A stretch of 64,000 bases of DNA from Planctomycetaceae bacterium (lineage in GTDB: Bacteria; Planctomycetota; Planctomycetia; Pirellulales; Pirellulaceae), in contig PKCN01000309.1 of assembly GCA_002862205.1 (NCBI GenBank), positions 1 to 64,000 of the forward strand, given 5' to 3'. Shown one piece after another: positions 33,808 to 43,247 of this stretch; within the stretch, counting starts at the first letter, position 1, and every line of letters starts with the position of its first letter. Below the pieces are notes generated by a model that made no database searches, was not told where the DNA came from, and worked only from the letters and a program-made list of their open reading frames with translations. A program made the translations under genes and the position numbers.

Positions 33808-34656
33808 ATGACTCTACTTGGTAAGTGTCTTACTGCCCTGATCCTGATACTGAGTGTCGGTTTTGCCGCTCTCGCTTTGGTCGCCACCGCTTCGCACAAG
33901 AATTGGCGCGATGTGGTGATCTCAGGAGAAAATGGTCAGCCTGGTTTGAAAGCTCAGATTGAGCAGATCAGCAGCGAGAATCAGCAACTCACTGATCAGA
34001 AGGTTCGTGCACAGAATGCTTTGGCTCGTGAGCAGGTCTCACGAAAAACAGCTTTGGCTGCACTGCAAACGCAACTCGACACTTTTCAGGCAGAGTTGAG
34101 TCGAAGTGGAGCCGATGTAGAATCGCTCACATCACAAGTGACAAAGCTGGTTTCAGATAACGAGACGAAAACAAAAGAGCTTGAGACGCTGAATGCGGAC
34201 AACGATCGACTTCGGGCCGCCGTTCGTGATGAGCAGGAGGCACGAGATCAACTGTTCACTTCAACACTTGAATTGACCGACAAGATGAATGTGCTTCGTG
34301 GTTTCAAGCAACGCTTGGAACAGCGAAACAAGCAACTCATGTCTCAGGCAACTCGATTCCAGGAAGTCATTGCTGCTCGCGGCATCGACATCAACGAGCC
34401 TCTTGATGGGGCTCCTCCTGAAAGGAATGGAAACATCCTTCAAATCGATCGACCCAGCCATTTGGTACTGGTTTCGATCGGATCAGACGAAGGCCTCCGA
34501 CCAGGTCACTTTCTGGAAGTGACGCGTCAAGGTCGTTACGTTGGCAAATTGAAAGTACGTAAAGCTGAGCCTGATCGCTCGGTTGCAGAAATTTTGAAAG
34601 ACTATAGCGAAGGCATCCTGCAGGAGGGCGATCGTGTCGACACTACCCTCGACTGA
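33808..34656 (+). CDS. Membrane-anchored coiled-coil protein
   Basis: The 282-residue protein has an N-terminal membrane helix (LLGKCLTALILILSVGFAAL) and a long coiled coil (about 48-185) rich in Gln, Glu and Leu. A C-terminal globular part (about 195-280; HLVLVSIGSDEGLRPGHFLEV and VGKLKVRKAEPDRSVAEIL) looks like a small beta-barrel. The overall plan resembles MreC, though the sequence is not clearly that family. It is preceded by a strong promoter and overlaps the next gene by 23 bp in another frame. Such a pair may form an envelope complex. The function is unknown. Confidence 0.85.
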   Translation: MTLLGKCLTALILILSVGFAALALVATASHKNWRDVVISGENGQPGLKAQIEQISSENQQLTDQKVRAQNALAREQVSRKTALAALQTQLDTFQAELSRSGADVESLTSQVTKLVSDNETKTKELETLNADNDRLRAAVRDEQEARDQLFTSTLELTDKMNVLRGFKQRLEQRNKQLMSQATRFQEVIAARGIDINEPLDGAPPERNGNILQIDRPSHLVLVSIGSDEGLRPGHFLEVTRQGRYVGKLKVRKAEPDRSVAEILKDYSEGILQEGDRVDTTLD

Positions 34657-34840
34657 AACTAAAACCAAGCAACCAGCCAGTGTTTATACGGTGATGCTCT
34701 TCTTGAGCATGCTGTTCATGCTGATTGCCGTCATTGCAATGTGGATCGAGTGCCGGCGTTACATGCCAGAGTACTGGAATACGCAGACCGCGCAGCCCAA
34801 CGCGATGGTCATGCCTGTGGACAACGATCATCTGGCCTGA
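34634..34840 (+). CDS. Small single-span membrane protein
   Basis: The 68-residue protein starts at a GTG inside the end of the coiled-coil gene, so translation is probably coupled. It has a Thr/Lys/Pro-rich cytoplasmic N-terminus, one hydrophobic helix (VYTVMLFLSMLFMLIAVIAM) and a Trp/Tyr-containing external tail (WIECRRYMPEYWNTQ). Co-translation with the membrane-anchored coiled-coil protein suggests the two interact. No family is recognised. Confidence 0.8.
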   Translation: MSTLPSTETKTKQPASVYTVMLFLSMLFMLIAVIAMWIECRRYMPEYWNTQTAQPNAMVMPVDNDHLA

Positions 34841-35331
34841 GTCAGGAGTTCTTCAGCGACCCTTCGGGGTTCTGTGTCTCTCGCACCACTGGCATCGCAA
34901 TCATCAAGAATCCAGAGTGTGTTTCATCCTGCGCGCTCTGTGAAGAGCCGCGGTGAATTCAATCACACCTGGCATGTCGGTCTGGGCAGCAATCCGCATA
35001 TGAAGTCAGCAAAGCGAGGTGAACCTCGGGTTGTTGACTGGGTGGGAGTATCGGAATGGGTGATCACACCGACATTAAGCAGATGGCAACTGCCGGAAAA
35101 CTGTTGAACCTGATATCGCAACTGGTCCACCGACTGTGGCATTTATGTTGACAAGTGAGAGATGGGCGGTGGCCGATCCCACTCTACCCATGCCACAGCG
35201 ATCATGGCGGCGATGACGGCTTGGGGGGCGTATTCGTATTTGCGGCCCAGCAGCAAACACTGTTTGTGCCCAGCAGCAAACACTGTTTATGCCCAGCAGC
35301 AAACACAGTTTGTGTCCAGCAGCGAGATGAG
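34841..35331. other. Gap between convergent genes with a 23-bp repeat
   Basis: About 490 bp without a clear gene. It ends in the 23-bp array at 35246-35326. A short stop-free frame near 34955-35070 lacks a start and looks accidental. Confidence 0.45.
35246..35326. repeat. 23-bp tandem array, three and a half copies
   Basis: Units begin cccagcagcaaacac at 35246, 35269 and 35292, with a partial fourth at 35315. It ends just before the stop codon of the minus-strand glycosyltransferase gene. Confidence 0.93.
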
Positions 35332-36282
35332 CTACGCCGCCCGCCGTCGTGGTTGCTCGATCGCCTGATCTCGCGATGGCATGCTGACGACCATCTCATG
35401 CTGGTTGCACACGGCGACTTCCGTGGGTCTCAGGCGTTCAATCAGTTGGGGGCGGGCAGTCGGGGCCAGGCCACGGCCAAGAACCTCCAGCATCTGCCCA
35501 GGGCGTGTAAGGCTCGCGAAAGCTCCCCACAATGCCGCCGATAACGATCGTGACCATCCACCGCCTGAGAAGTAGTTCTTGAGGCACTGAGTACGTATGC
35601 CCCGGTTGAGCGATGTTTGGTTCCAGGGAAGTGAGTCTTCGTCAAAGAGCACTTCAGACTCGCTCGCCAACGAGCAGGTCCAGCCCGCCTGAGAAACCAG
35701 ATGATGGAAAGCGTAGCTTGCCTCCATGACATCGGCCGAGACAATGCAATCTGTCACAGATCGTAGCAATTCCCGCCTCCAAAACGAGGCAGGCAGATAT
35801 GCACCGGTTCGCTGTCGCCCCGAACTCACAATTTCCTGGTGACCGCGACTGGCACTTTGGCAGAGACGGTCCATGCCATCACTCCAGCCAGCGGAAACAA
35901 TCGTCCCCTGTGTGTCGTGACGGATGACGGGAGAAACGACTCCACACTCGTAAGCTTCAAATGCTTCCAAGGCGTCGTCGGTCCAACCTCGGGTTGCCCG
36001 AAGGCCGTCTGACAAAACGTGGACAAATCTGCCTCGTGCCTGAGATGCACCGGCTGAAATCAGGTCCAGTGGATTGTCCGAATCGGCGATCACAAACCTG
36101 ATCTCGTCACCGAGAGCAAAAGGATCGTCATAGCTGCCGTCATGGCAAACCAATACTTCCGATCCATCTACCGGATTTTCCAGCACGCTGATCAGCGTAC
36201 GTTCAAACGCAGTCAAATCCCTTCCGATAGGGATCACGATCGACAATCGGGGGATCGGAGGAAATTTAGGCACCGATACCAT
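35332..36282 (-). CDS. GT2-like glycosyltransferase-fold protein
   Basis: The 316-residue protein begins like a GT-A glycosyltransferase: RLSIVIPIGRDLTAFERTL, then EVLVCHDGSYDDP and an ASQARGRFVHVLSDGLRATRGW block that corresponds to the usual A-x-G-x-x-I-x-x-L-D-x-D segment. The expected D-x-D is replaced by LSDG, so metal binding and activity are uncertain. The C-terminal third has aromatic, GT-like elements. An in-frame TTG at 36300 exists but the ATG at 36282 is preferred. The gene is divergent from the aldo/keto reductase. No sugar or acceptor can be proposed. Confidence 0.75.
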   Translation of the reverse strand: MVSVPKFPPIPRLSIVIPIGRDLTAFERTLISVLENPVDGSEVLVCHDGSYDDPFALGDEIRFVIADSDNPLDLISAGASQARGRFVHVLSDGLRATRGWTDDALEAFEAYECGVVSPVIRHDTQGTIVSAGWSDGMDRLCQSASRGHQEIVSSGRQRTGAYLPASFWRRELLRSVTDCIVSADVMEASYAFHHLVSQAGWTCSLASESEVLFDEDSLPWNQTSLNRGIRTQCLKNYFSGGGWSRSLSAALWGAFASLTRPGQMLEVLGRGLAPTARPQLIERLRPTEVAVCNQHEMVVSMPSRDQAIEQPRRRAA

Positions 36283-36510
36283 TCCAGCTTGAGAGGCCAA
36301 AGTGGGGTTCCGACGAACGGAACTTTCCCTACAACGGGACGCAATGTCCCTAGCAAAACGATTCGGAATCGCTCACGCTGGAGTTGAGTTGATCGCGAGA
36401 ACAGTCAGGTAAACCAGTGACTTATTGGTATGCCCCCTACGACTGTGTTCGCTAATCCGCACAATTTGACATTTGAAACGACCTCCACTGCCTGAAACCG
36501 ACTGCCAAGC

Positions 36511-37497
36511 ATGCAACATCGACGAATCTCGGGTCACGGACCACACGTCTCGGAAATTGGATTTGGTGGTTGGGCAATTGGGGGAGGCTGGGGCGAGCAG
36601 CAGGATGCGGATTCGACGGCTGCTCTTCATGCCGCGCTGGATGCGGGTGTCAATTTCATTGATACCGCCCAAGGATATGGGGAGGGTCGTAGTGAGCAGC
36701 TGATTGCCCAGGTTCTGAGAGATCGAGCCGACGAGGTTTTCGTGGCTACGAAGACACCGCCCGATGCAGGTCCTTGGCCACCGAGTCCACATTGCCGCTG
36801 GCAGGATCGTTATTCTGCCGCCTATTTGCGAGCAAATGTTGAGCAGCGTTTGCGAAATCTCAACACCGATCGTATCGACCTGCTGCAGTTGCACACTTGG
36901 ACGCGAGCTTGGAACGATGATCCCCAACCCTTGCTGGTGCTTCGGCAGCTGCGAGAGGAAGGAAAAATCAATTTGATTGGCGTTAGTACGCCAGAACATG
37001 ATCAGGCTTGTGTGATTCAGCTGATGCGTGATGGATTGGTCGATGTGGTTCAGATCATTTTCAATCTGTTTCATCAGGAACCTGTCGCCCAGTTGTTGCC
37101 GGTGGCCGCCGAGACGGGAACAGGAGTGGTTGTACGGGTACCGCTCGATGAGGGAGCGCTGACGGGTAAGTACACTGCGGATCATCGATTCCCTGAATCC
37201 GACTTTCGTAGTCAGTATTTCGCTGGTGATCGCATGGCCCGCACGGTGGAGCGGGTTGAGGCCATCCGATCTGACCTCGAGGATTTTGGTTTGGCTGAGC
37301 AATATTCGCTTGTCGACTTGGCTCTTAAATTCGCTCTGTCACCGCCAGAGGTCAGCACTGTGATTGCTGGGATGCGGAATCAGGAGCAGGCCAGAATGAA
37401 TACGCGAACAGCCCGATTGCGCGACTTGCCTGATGAATTGATCAAGCGTCTACACCGACACAACTGGTTGCGTGGTGTCTGGTACGGCGGCAAGTGA
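36511..37497 (+). CDS. Aldo/keto reductase
   Basis: The 328-residue protein is a (beta/alpha)8 NADPH-dependent oxidoreductase. The catalytic tetrad is visible as Asp51 (FIDTAQGYG), Tyr56, Lys81 (VATKTPP) and His128 (LLQLHTW). Other blocks are EIGFGGWAIGG at the N-terminus, RVPLDEGALTGKY and the cofactor-binding region ALKFALSPPEVSTVIAG. The family reduces aldehydes and ketones, often sugars. The specific substrate is unknown. The start is ATG. The IMPase-like gene follows 150 bp downstream on the same strand, which is suggestive of a sugar or inositol role but no more. Confidence 0.94.
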   Translation: MQHRRISGHGPHVSEIGFGGWAIGGGWGEQQDADSTAALHAALDAGVNFIDTAQGYGEGRSEQLIAQVLRDRADEVFVATKTPPDAGPWPPSPHCRWQDRYSAAYLRANVEQRLRNLNTDRIDLLQLHTWTRAWNDDPQPLLVLRQLREEGKINLIGVSTPEHDQACVIQLMRDGLVDVVQIIFNLFHQEPVAQLLPVAAETGTGVVVRVPLDEGALTGKYTADHRFPESDFRSQYFAGDRMARTVERVEAIRSDLEDFGLAEQYSLVDLALKFALSPPEVSTVIAGMRNQEQARMNTRTARLRDLPDELIKRLHRHNWLRGVWYGGK

Positions 37498-37647
37498 GTA
37501 ACGTACTGAGTTATTCAGGTCACTTTGCGGTATCTTGGTTTCCAAATCCAGAGCGTGTCCTGTTTGCCCGCTTTCTGAGTTGATTTTTCTCCCAATGAGG
37601 AATCGACAATTTGATTCTTGATTATCCTCTCCTACGGAAACTGAGTT

Positions 37648-38475
37648 TTGACAGATCACCAAATGCTGTTAGATGCAGCCATCAATGCCGCCCGACTGGG
37701 TGGAGAAGTTCTGATGCGTTATTTGAGTCAGGGGGTTCAGATGCGAGACAAGTCGTCAGACGGTGGCAAGACCTACGACCTTGTCAGTGATGCTGACCTC
37801 GACAGCGAAAAGATCATTGGTGACTACCTTGGCAAACTGTTCCCCGGCCATGAACTGCTGGGTGAAGAAGATCTTGATGGTGATATCAACGCCGAGCATT
37901 TATGGGTGATTGATCCGTTGGATGGTACCAACAATTATGCCCATGCTATTCCACACTTTGCTGTTTCCATTGCTCACTACCACCTTGGAAAACCAATAGT
38001 CGGAGTCATCCTGAATCCTGCCCGTGATGACCTCTTCACGGCGGCTGAAAATCAGGGAGCGTATCGTAATGGTGAGCGGGTGAAAGTCTGTGATTCAGTG
38101 TCGCTTGCGCAGACCCTTGTCGGGTGTGGTTTCTATTACGACCGGGGCGCGATGATGCGAAGTACCCTCAATGCTGTCGAAGAATTTTTTGGACATGACA
38201 TTCATGGGATTCGTCGATTTGGGACTGCATCGCTTGACTTGTGCCAAGTCGGTTGTGGCCACTTTGGTGCTTTCTTTGAGTACCAGTTATCACCTTGGGA
38301 TTTCGCGGCCGGTCGCCTGTTTGTTGAGGAAGCAGGAGGCCGAGTGACTGATGGTCGGGGAAATCCGTTGCCGTTGGAAATGTCCAGCGTTGTGGCCAGT
38401 AATGGTCATTTGCATGATGCCGCGATCGAGATCACTGCCAGACATCATCCCTCCACTGATCACTCGGATGACTGA
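37648..38475 (+). CDS. Inositol monophosphatase-family phosphatase
   Basis: The 275-residue protein has the three metal-binding motifs of the family: LLGEED (Glu73 region), WVIDPLDGTNNY (Asp89, Asp92) and the C-terminal LSPWDFAAGRLFVEEAGG. These enzymes are Mg-dependent, Li-sensitive phosphatases that act on inositol phosphates, fructose-1,6-bisphosphate, histidinol phosphate or PAP. Motifs alone do not choose between these. The start is TTG at 37648, directly before the first helix, because no ATG fits in frame near it. The extended C-terminus (TARHHPSTDHSDD) is His/Asp-rich. Confidence 0.93.
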   Translation: MTDHQMLLDAAINAARLGGEVLMRYLSQGVQMRDKSSDGGKTYDLVSDADLDSEKIIGDYLGKLFPGHELLGEEDLDGDINAEHLWVIDPLDGTNNYAHAIPHFAVSIAHYHLGKPIVGVILNPARDDLFTAAENQGAYRNGERVKVCDSVSLAQTLVGCGFYYDRGAMMRSTLNAVEEFFGHDIHGIRRFGTASLDLCQVGCGHFGAFFEYQLSPWDFAAGRLFVEEAGGRVTDGRGNPLPLEMSSVVASNGHLHDAAIEITARHHPSTDHSDD

Positions 38476-38590
38476 GGGTTGGCGTTTTGTAACAAACTGT
38501 CGCACTATTCTCGGTTGCATGATTTTCGATTGCTGTGTCCACTGTTACTTGGACGTTTGAGCTACTTGGAAGGTTGATCGGGACGACACG

Positions 38591-38626
38591 GCTGTTCGGG
38601 CTGTTCGGGTTGTTCGGGCTATTCGA
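38591..38626. repeat. 9-bp tandem array, four copies
   Basis: gctgttcgg occurs at 38591 and 38600, then gttgttcgg and gctattcga. Copies diverge toward the 3' end. Confidence 0.85.
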
Positions 38627-38647
38627 GGAGAACGCGATGTGCCGAGG

Positions 38648-38692
38648 TTTTCACTCAGCAACCATTTTCACTCAGCAACCATTTTTCACTCA
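38648..38692. repeat. 17-bp tandem array, two and a half copies
   Basis: ttttcactcagcaacca lies at 38648-38664 and 38665-38681 and is followed by tttttcactcag. Confidence 0.9.
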
Positions 38693-38813
38693 GTAGGAAG
38701 TTCGTGGTGGATTCCTGTGTCCCTGCCATGGACAATGGTTTGAGGCCCCGCCGGTATCGCTGACACCGATCGCGTAGCAGTGAGATTTTGAAGTCAATGG
38801 AGAGTCGTATCGA

Positions 38814-40907
38814 ATGTTGAAGCAGCGTCGAAGATTGACCGACCGAAAACGGATCGATCAGCCATTGTTTCAGGGTCTGTGCGTGGTCTTTGTCGTGACT
38901 GCCTGGTTCACCGTTCTGAGTGATGTACGTGCGGTGGACCCTGACCTGCCCAACTCTGACCCGCCCAACGCTGATCAGACAGATTCCAGCATTGGCCCCC
39001 GCGTTCTCAATCAGGTGTTTTCGCTGCCAGCGACAGATGGCAGTGTCATTTCCGTGGGCGCTGATGCCAGCGTTCCTTACCGTGTGGTGTGTTTTCTTGG
39101 AGCGGAATGTCCACTGGCAAACCTCTATGCACCACGATTGAATCGCCTGGCAACTGAGTTCAAGGATCGCGGAGTGCGATTCATTGGTATCAACAGCAAT
39201 CTGCAGGACTCGATGCCAGAGCTTGCTGCTTATGTGAAGAAGCATGAACTGGTGTTTCCGATGGTCAAAGATTATGACCGCGCTGCGGCTTTGGGGTTTG
39301 GTGCATCTCGTACACCCGAGGTGTTTGTGGTTGATGCTGCTGGTGTGATTCGCTATCAGGGAAGGATTGATGACCAGTACCGCCCCGGGCTCTTGAGGCC
39401 AAAACTGGAACGCCAGGATTTGCGAATCGCGATGGAGCAGGTACTGTCTGGCAAACGTGTTGCCGTTGCCCGCACAACAGCGACGGGTTGTCTGATCAGT
39501 TTGCCACGGGAAGTGGATGAGGAATCAGAGGTTACCTTTTGCAACCAGATTAGCAGAATGTTGCGGAAGAACTGTGTCGAGTGTCATCGACGTGGCCAAA
39601 TCGGACCCTTCGCTCTTGATCAGTATGATGAAGTCATTGGTTGGGCAGACATGTCTCTCGAGGTGATGGATCAGGGACGCATGCCGCCATGGCATGCCAC
39701 GGCTGGTCGCGAAAAGTTTAGCAATGCTCGTCAGCTTTCTGCCGCTGACAAAGCTGTCTTTCGAACATGGGTCGAAGCAGGGACTCCCTATGGCGATCCG
39801 CAACAGTTGGAACCGGCGTTGGAGTATCCAGCCGATGATGCTTGGCCCGTGCAGCCTGATCTGGTTCTTGGGATGACCCAACCGTATGAAGTTCCTGCTG
39901 AACTGCCTCCTACGCAACTCAATCAGGGCGTGGCTTATCAGTACAGCGTTTTGGATCCCGGTTTTGAGGAAGAACGTTGGCTGTCGAACGTCATGCTGCG
40001 TCCAGGTGATCCACGCGTCGTGCACCACGCACTGCTCCTGTTGCGATTGCCTGATGGAAAGGAAATCGGTTTTCCACGATTAATCAGCGGTCACGTGCCC
40101 GGTCAGATGGCTTCAAAGGTGCATCAGGGGCATGCAATCCGAGTCCCGGTCGGAGCCAAGTTTGTGCTGCAAATGCACTACACACCCTGCGGTACAACGA
40201 TTTCGGATCTAACCAAAGTTGGTTTGGTGTTTACCGACAGGGAAAAAGTAACCCATGAGGTATTGTCTTTGGTCGGAATCAATCCGAATTTTGAAATCCC
40301 CAAGGGTGCTGAAAACCATATCGTGAGAGGCAGGTTGCCCACCTTTCCCCGCGATGGGATTTTGCTGGCACTTGCACCCCACATGCACGTGCGAGGAAAG
40401 TCGTTTTCGTTTGAATTGCAGCGGGGCGATCAGGTTCAGTCAGTCCTGGAAGTGCCACAATACGATTTTGGCTGGCAGCACCGCTATGAACTGGCTGATC
40501 CCATCCCACTTCAGGGTGTCACCGGCATGCGATTCACTGCCGTATTCGACAACTCTGCAGGTAATCCCGTGAATCCTGATCCCGATGCGACTGTATTCTG
40601 GGGAGACCAGACTTGGGAAGAAATGGCCATGGCAGTGGTGACCGTTGCCGTACCTTTGAATGAATCAAGTCCGCGAATTCAAGCTGATACGGTTCAGCGT
40701 TGGAGTCCAGAGGAACTCAAGGCAGCTTCGGATTATGCGGAAAGCTACATTTCACGCCTCGATACCAACGCGGATGGGGTGATTACCAGAGGCGAGTTGC
40801 CCAAGTCAGTGCCCTCTCGTGTTTTCTGGAGAATGAGTGGCAACGACGGTTTGTTGACCATTCAAGATGTCGAACGTCAGTACCTGCAACGCCGTTCAGG
40901 TCGTTGA
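38814..40907 (+). CDS. Secreted redoxin - cytochrome c - copper PHM-like fusion with EF-hand
   Basis: The 697-residue protein has an N-terminal hydrophobic export signal and a thioredoxin-fold redoxin domain (about 75-205; CFLGAECPLANLYAPRL, RTPEVFVVDAAGVIRYQG). A heme c motif CVECH (254-258) follows. A region like copper type II monooxygenases comes next, with VVHHALLLLRL, LQMHYTPCG and LAPHMHVRGKSF as candidate copper ligands. An EF-hand-type loop LDTNADGVITRGEL closes the protein. The redoxin has a single cysteine at the CxxC position. The fusion is recurrent in planctomycetes. It should act in the periplasm in an electron-transfer oxidation of unknown substrate. It is 24 bp from the RND gene. 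Confidence 0.9.
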   Translation: MLKQRRRLTDRKRIDQPLFQGLCVVFVVTAWFTVLSDVRAVDPDLPNSDPPNADQTDSSIGPRVLNQVFSLPATDGSVISVGADASVPYRVVCFLGAECPLANLYAPRLNRLATEFKDRGVRFIGINSNLQDSMPELAAYVKKHELVFPMVKDYDRAAALGFGASRTPEVFVVDAAGVIRYQGRIDDQYRPGLLRPKLERQDLRIAMEQVLSGKRVAVARTTATGCLISLPREVDEESEVTFCNQISRMLRKNCVECHRRGQIGPFALDQYDEVIGWADMSLEVMDQGRMPPWHATAGREKFSNARQLSAADKAVFRTWVEAGTPYGDPQQLEPALEYPADDAWPVQPDLVLGMTQPYEVPAELPPTQLNQGVAYQYSVLDPGFEEERWLSNVMLRPGDPRVVHHALLLLRLPDGKEIGFPRLISGHVPGQMASKVHQGHAIRVPVGAKFVLQMHYTPCGTTISDLTKVGLVFTDREKVTHEVLSLVGINPNFEIPKGAENHIVRGRLPTFPRDGILLALAPHMHVRGKSFSFELQRGDQVQSVLEVPQYDFGWQHRYELADPIPLQGVTGMRFTAVFDNSAGNPVNPDPDATVFWGDQTWEEMAMAVVTVAVPLNESSPRIQADTVQRWSPEELKAASDYAESYISRLDTNADGVITRGELPKSVPSRVFWRMSGNDGLLTIQDVERQYLQRRSGR

Positions 40908-40931
40908 GTCAGTTTTGCAGGATGACCTGTT

Positions 40932-43247
40932 TTGTTTAGTCGCTTTGGAATTCTAGCTGATTGGATCATTGCTCACCGATGGTTCACGACGTTCCTGTTG
41001 GTTGCTTGGACGGCACTGATGGCCATTGGCCATTACGATCCCAGCCTCCTGTTTCCAGAGCCGACTTACAGTGACGAAGCGGCACAGCGGGCAGGCGAGT
41101 CTGCTGGGTTTCAGACTCGGCAGTCAGAACCTGTGCCCGACGTGGAGCCGTTACGAGTCGATCTCGGTAACGTGATTGTGGTTGCACGCTCAGATGATTT
41201 CTTCTCTGGGCAGGGTGTCAAAGCGATGCGAGCCGTGGTGAGCTCCCTCGAGTCCTTGCAGCAGGTCAGCAGTGTTGTCTGGATGGACCGTGCACCACCA
41301 TTGAATATCTTCAGCCTTTCGCAACCACTGTTACCTCGGGGAGAGGCATCGCCTGAACGCCTTGCCGATGCCCGCAAACGAGCTTTGGCCAATCCGCTGG
41401 TCGTCGGGCAACTGTTGTCGCCAGACACGCGAACGATGTTGTTGATGGTCAATCTCGATTGGTTGTTTGTTCAGCAGGATTCTGATTGCACGGATCGCTT
41501 GCGTGATGCGGCGGGGAAAGCAGCCTCCAAGTTTCCTGAGGTGGATATTTCGTTTCAGGTAACGGGCCAGGTGCCCATCTCGATCAGTCGATCGGTCAGT
41601 ACCCGACAAAACGAAATCAAGTATCAGGTGATTGGTTATTCGATCGCCTTGCTGACAGCTCTGGTTTTATTTCGTGGTATTGCTTCGGTCATCATTGTTG
41701 GTCTGGCGCCGGCGTTCGGAGTCTTTTGGACGCTAGGACTGCTGCACCTTCTGGGGTTCGATGACAATCCCTTCAATGGTGTGATTGTTCCGATTCTCCT
41801 GTGCATGGTCGGTTTCACCGATGGAGTTCACATGATGGTCCAGATCCGTCGTCATCGGGCTGACGGAGTTTCGGCAGTTGAGGCTGCACGCCGGGCGATC
41901 CGCGAAGTGGGCCTCGCTTGTTGGATGACCTCATTGACGACAGCGATAGGGTTTGGGTCGCTCATGACAGCCCGGCACGAAGTCGTACGGGAATTCGGTT
42001 ACTGTTGCGTGATTGGCGTCTTGTTGACGTTTGTCTCGGTCATCACCATCATCCCGCTCGCTTGCGCGAGTCGCTTTGGGCGAAATGTTCATGCAGGCGT
42101 TGGCAAGAATCTCGTTGATCGGAATCTCAGCAGGATCTCCGTGATCATCGATTTTGTCCTTGATCGCTGCCGGGTCTTCAGTTGGATTGCGATCATCGGA
42201 ACGGCTGTGCTTGCTGTATGCGCCTTGCAAATGAGTCCCGACGAAAAATTGACAAGCAGCATGGCTGCCAATTCCGAACCCGTCGTCGCATTGAAACACA
42301 TTGACGAGAACTTCGGGGGCATGATGACTGCAGAGGTTTTGGTGCGATGGAATTCGAACGTCGATTCGGCTGACGGGATCATTGCCGAAGTATTGTCTGA
42401 GGTGGGTGCCACTTTGCAGGATGAATCGCTGCTGGGGAATCCGCTTTCAATCTGCAACTTCATTGATGCATTACCGGGAAGCGGTGATGCGTCCACTCGC
42501 ATGTCACTGCTGGACTTGTTGCCCCCACCCTTGAAACGCGCCTATTACACGCCTGAGCGAAGCAGGGCCGTGGTCCGTTTTCGGATGCAGGATATCGGCA
42601 TTGCTGCTTATGGACCTGTTTTTGAACGTGTCCAGACAAAATTGGCAGATCTGCAAACGCAGTATCCCAATTTCAAAATCCAACTGACCGGTGGGGTCGT
42701 TGATCGATGGGAGAATCTTTATCAGATCGTCGTGGATCTCGCGATCAGCCTGGGAACGGCCAGCCTGATTATCTTTATCGTCCTTGCAGTGGTGTATCGA
42801 TCTCTGCGACTGGGGCTGATCTCGATCATTCCTAATGTGTTTCCCCTTGCTTTGACAGGGACGCTGTTGTGGGCGTATGGTCAAAGTCTTGAAATCGTCA
42901 GCGTCTGTGCATTCACCGTTTGTCTGGGAATCGCTGTCGATGATACGATCCACTTTCTGACGCGGTACCGCGAAGAAGAACTGAAAACCGAGGATCGCAG
43001 GATCGCGATTCGGCGGTCGTTTGTGGGAGTCGGTACGGCGTTGATCATGACTACCGTCGTGCTGATCATTGGATTCAGCACTGCACTGTTGAGTGATGCC
43101 CGTGATCACCGTATCTTTGCCATCATGGGAATCCTGACCATCGGCAGTGCGTTATTCGCTGATTTGGTTTTCCTGCCCGCCTTGCTGTTGCGTTTTGGCG
43201 GATCTCGAAAAACTGCTGCCAACGGAAATGGTGAACATGGTGCATGA
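40932..43247 (+). CDS. RND/MMPL-family transporter
   Basis: The 771-residue protein has the RND layout in half size. It has an N-terminal membrane helix, a periplasmic domain (about 70-220), six spans including ASVIIVGLAPAFGVFWTLGLL, a second periplasmic domain (about 430-590) and six more spans. The conserved membrane-acid block is GVIVPILLCMVGFTDGVHMM, and a sterol-sensing-like fold is implied. The family exports lipids, hydrophobes or hopanoids using the proton gradient. The start is TTG. Its end overlaps the amidohydrolase start, and the redoxin fusion is 24 bp upstream, so the three genes are probably an operon. Confidence 0.9.
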   Translation: MFSRFGILADWIIAHRWFTTFLLVAWTALMAIGHYDPSLLFPEPTYSDEAAQRAGESAGFQTRQSEPVPDVEPLRVDLGNVIVVARSDDFFSGQGVKAMRAVVSSLESLQQVSSVVWMDRAPPLNIFSLSQPLLPRGEASPERLADARKRALANPLVVGQLLSPDTRTMLLMVNLDWLFVQQDSDCTDRLRDAAGKAASKFPEVDISFQVTGQVPISISRSVSTRQNEIKYQVIGYSIALLTALVLFRGIASVIIVGLAPAFGVFWTLGLLHLLGFDDNPFNGVIVPILLCMVGFTDGVHMMVQIRRHRADGVSAVEAARRAIREVGLACWMTSLTTAIGFGSLMTARHEVVREFGYCCVIGVLLTFVSVITIIPLACASRFGRNVHAGVGKNLVDRNLSRISVIIDFVLDRCRVFSWIAIIGTAVLAVCALQMSPDEKLTSSMAANSEPVVALKHIDENFGGMMTAEVLVRWNSNVDSADGIIAEVLSEVGATLQDESLLGNPLSICNFIDALPGSGDASTRMSLLDLLPPPLKRAYYTPERSRAVVRFRMQDIGIAAYGPVFERVQTKLADLQTQYPNFKIQLTGGVVDRWENLYQIVVDLAISLGTASLIIFIVLAVVYRSLRLGLISIIPNVFPLALTGTLLWAYGQSLEIVSVCAFTVCLGIAVDDTIHFLTRYREEELKTEDRRIAIRRSFVGVGTALIMTTVVLIIGFSTALLSDARDHRIFAIMGILTIGSALFADLVFLPALLLRFGGSRKTAANGNGEHGA

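Larger units (their letters stand above)
38476..38813. other. Gap with two short tandem arrays
   Basis: About 340 bp hold a 9-bp array (38591-38626, gctgttcgg-type units) and a 17-bp array (38648-38692). No gene was seen. The downstream redoxin gene presumably has its promoter here. Confidence 0.5.

Noticed and set aside
35332-36282. Possible dolichol-phosphate mannosyltransferase
   Set aside because: The D-x-D metal motif is missing and no acceptor-specific signature is visible, so only a general GT2-like call is given.
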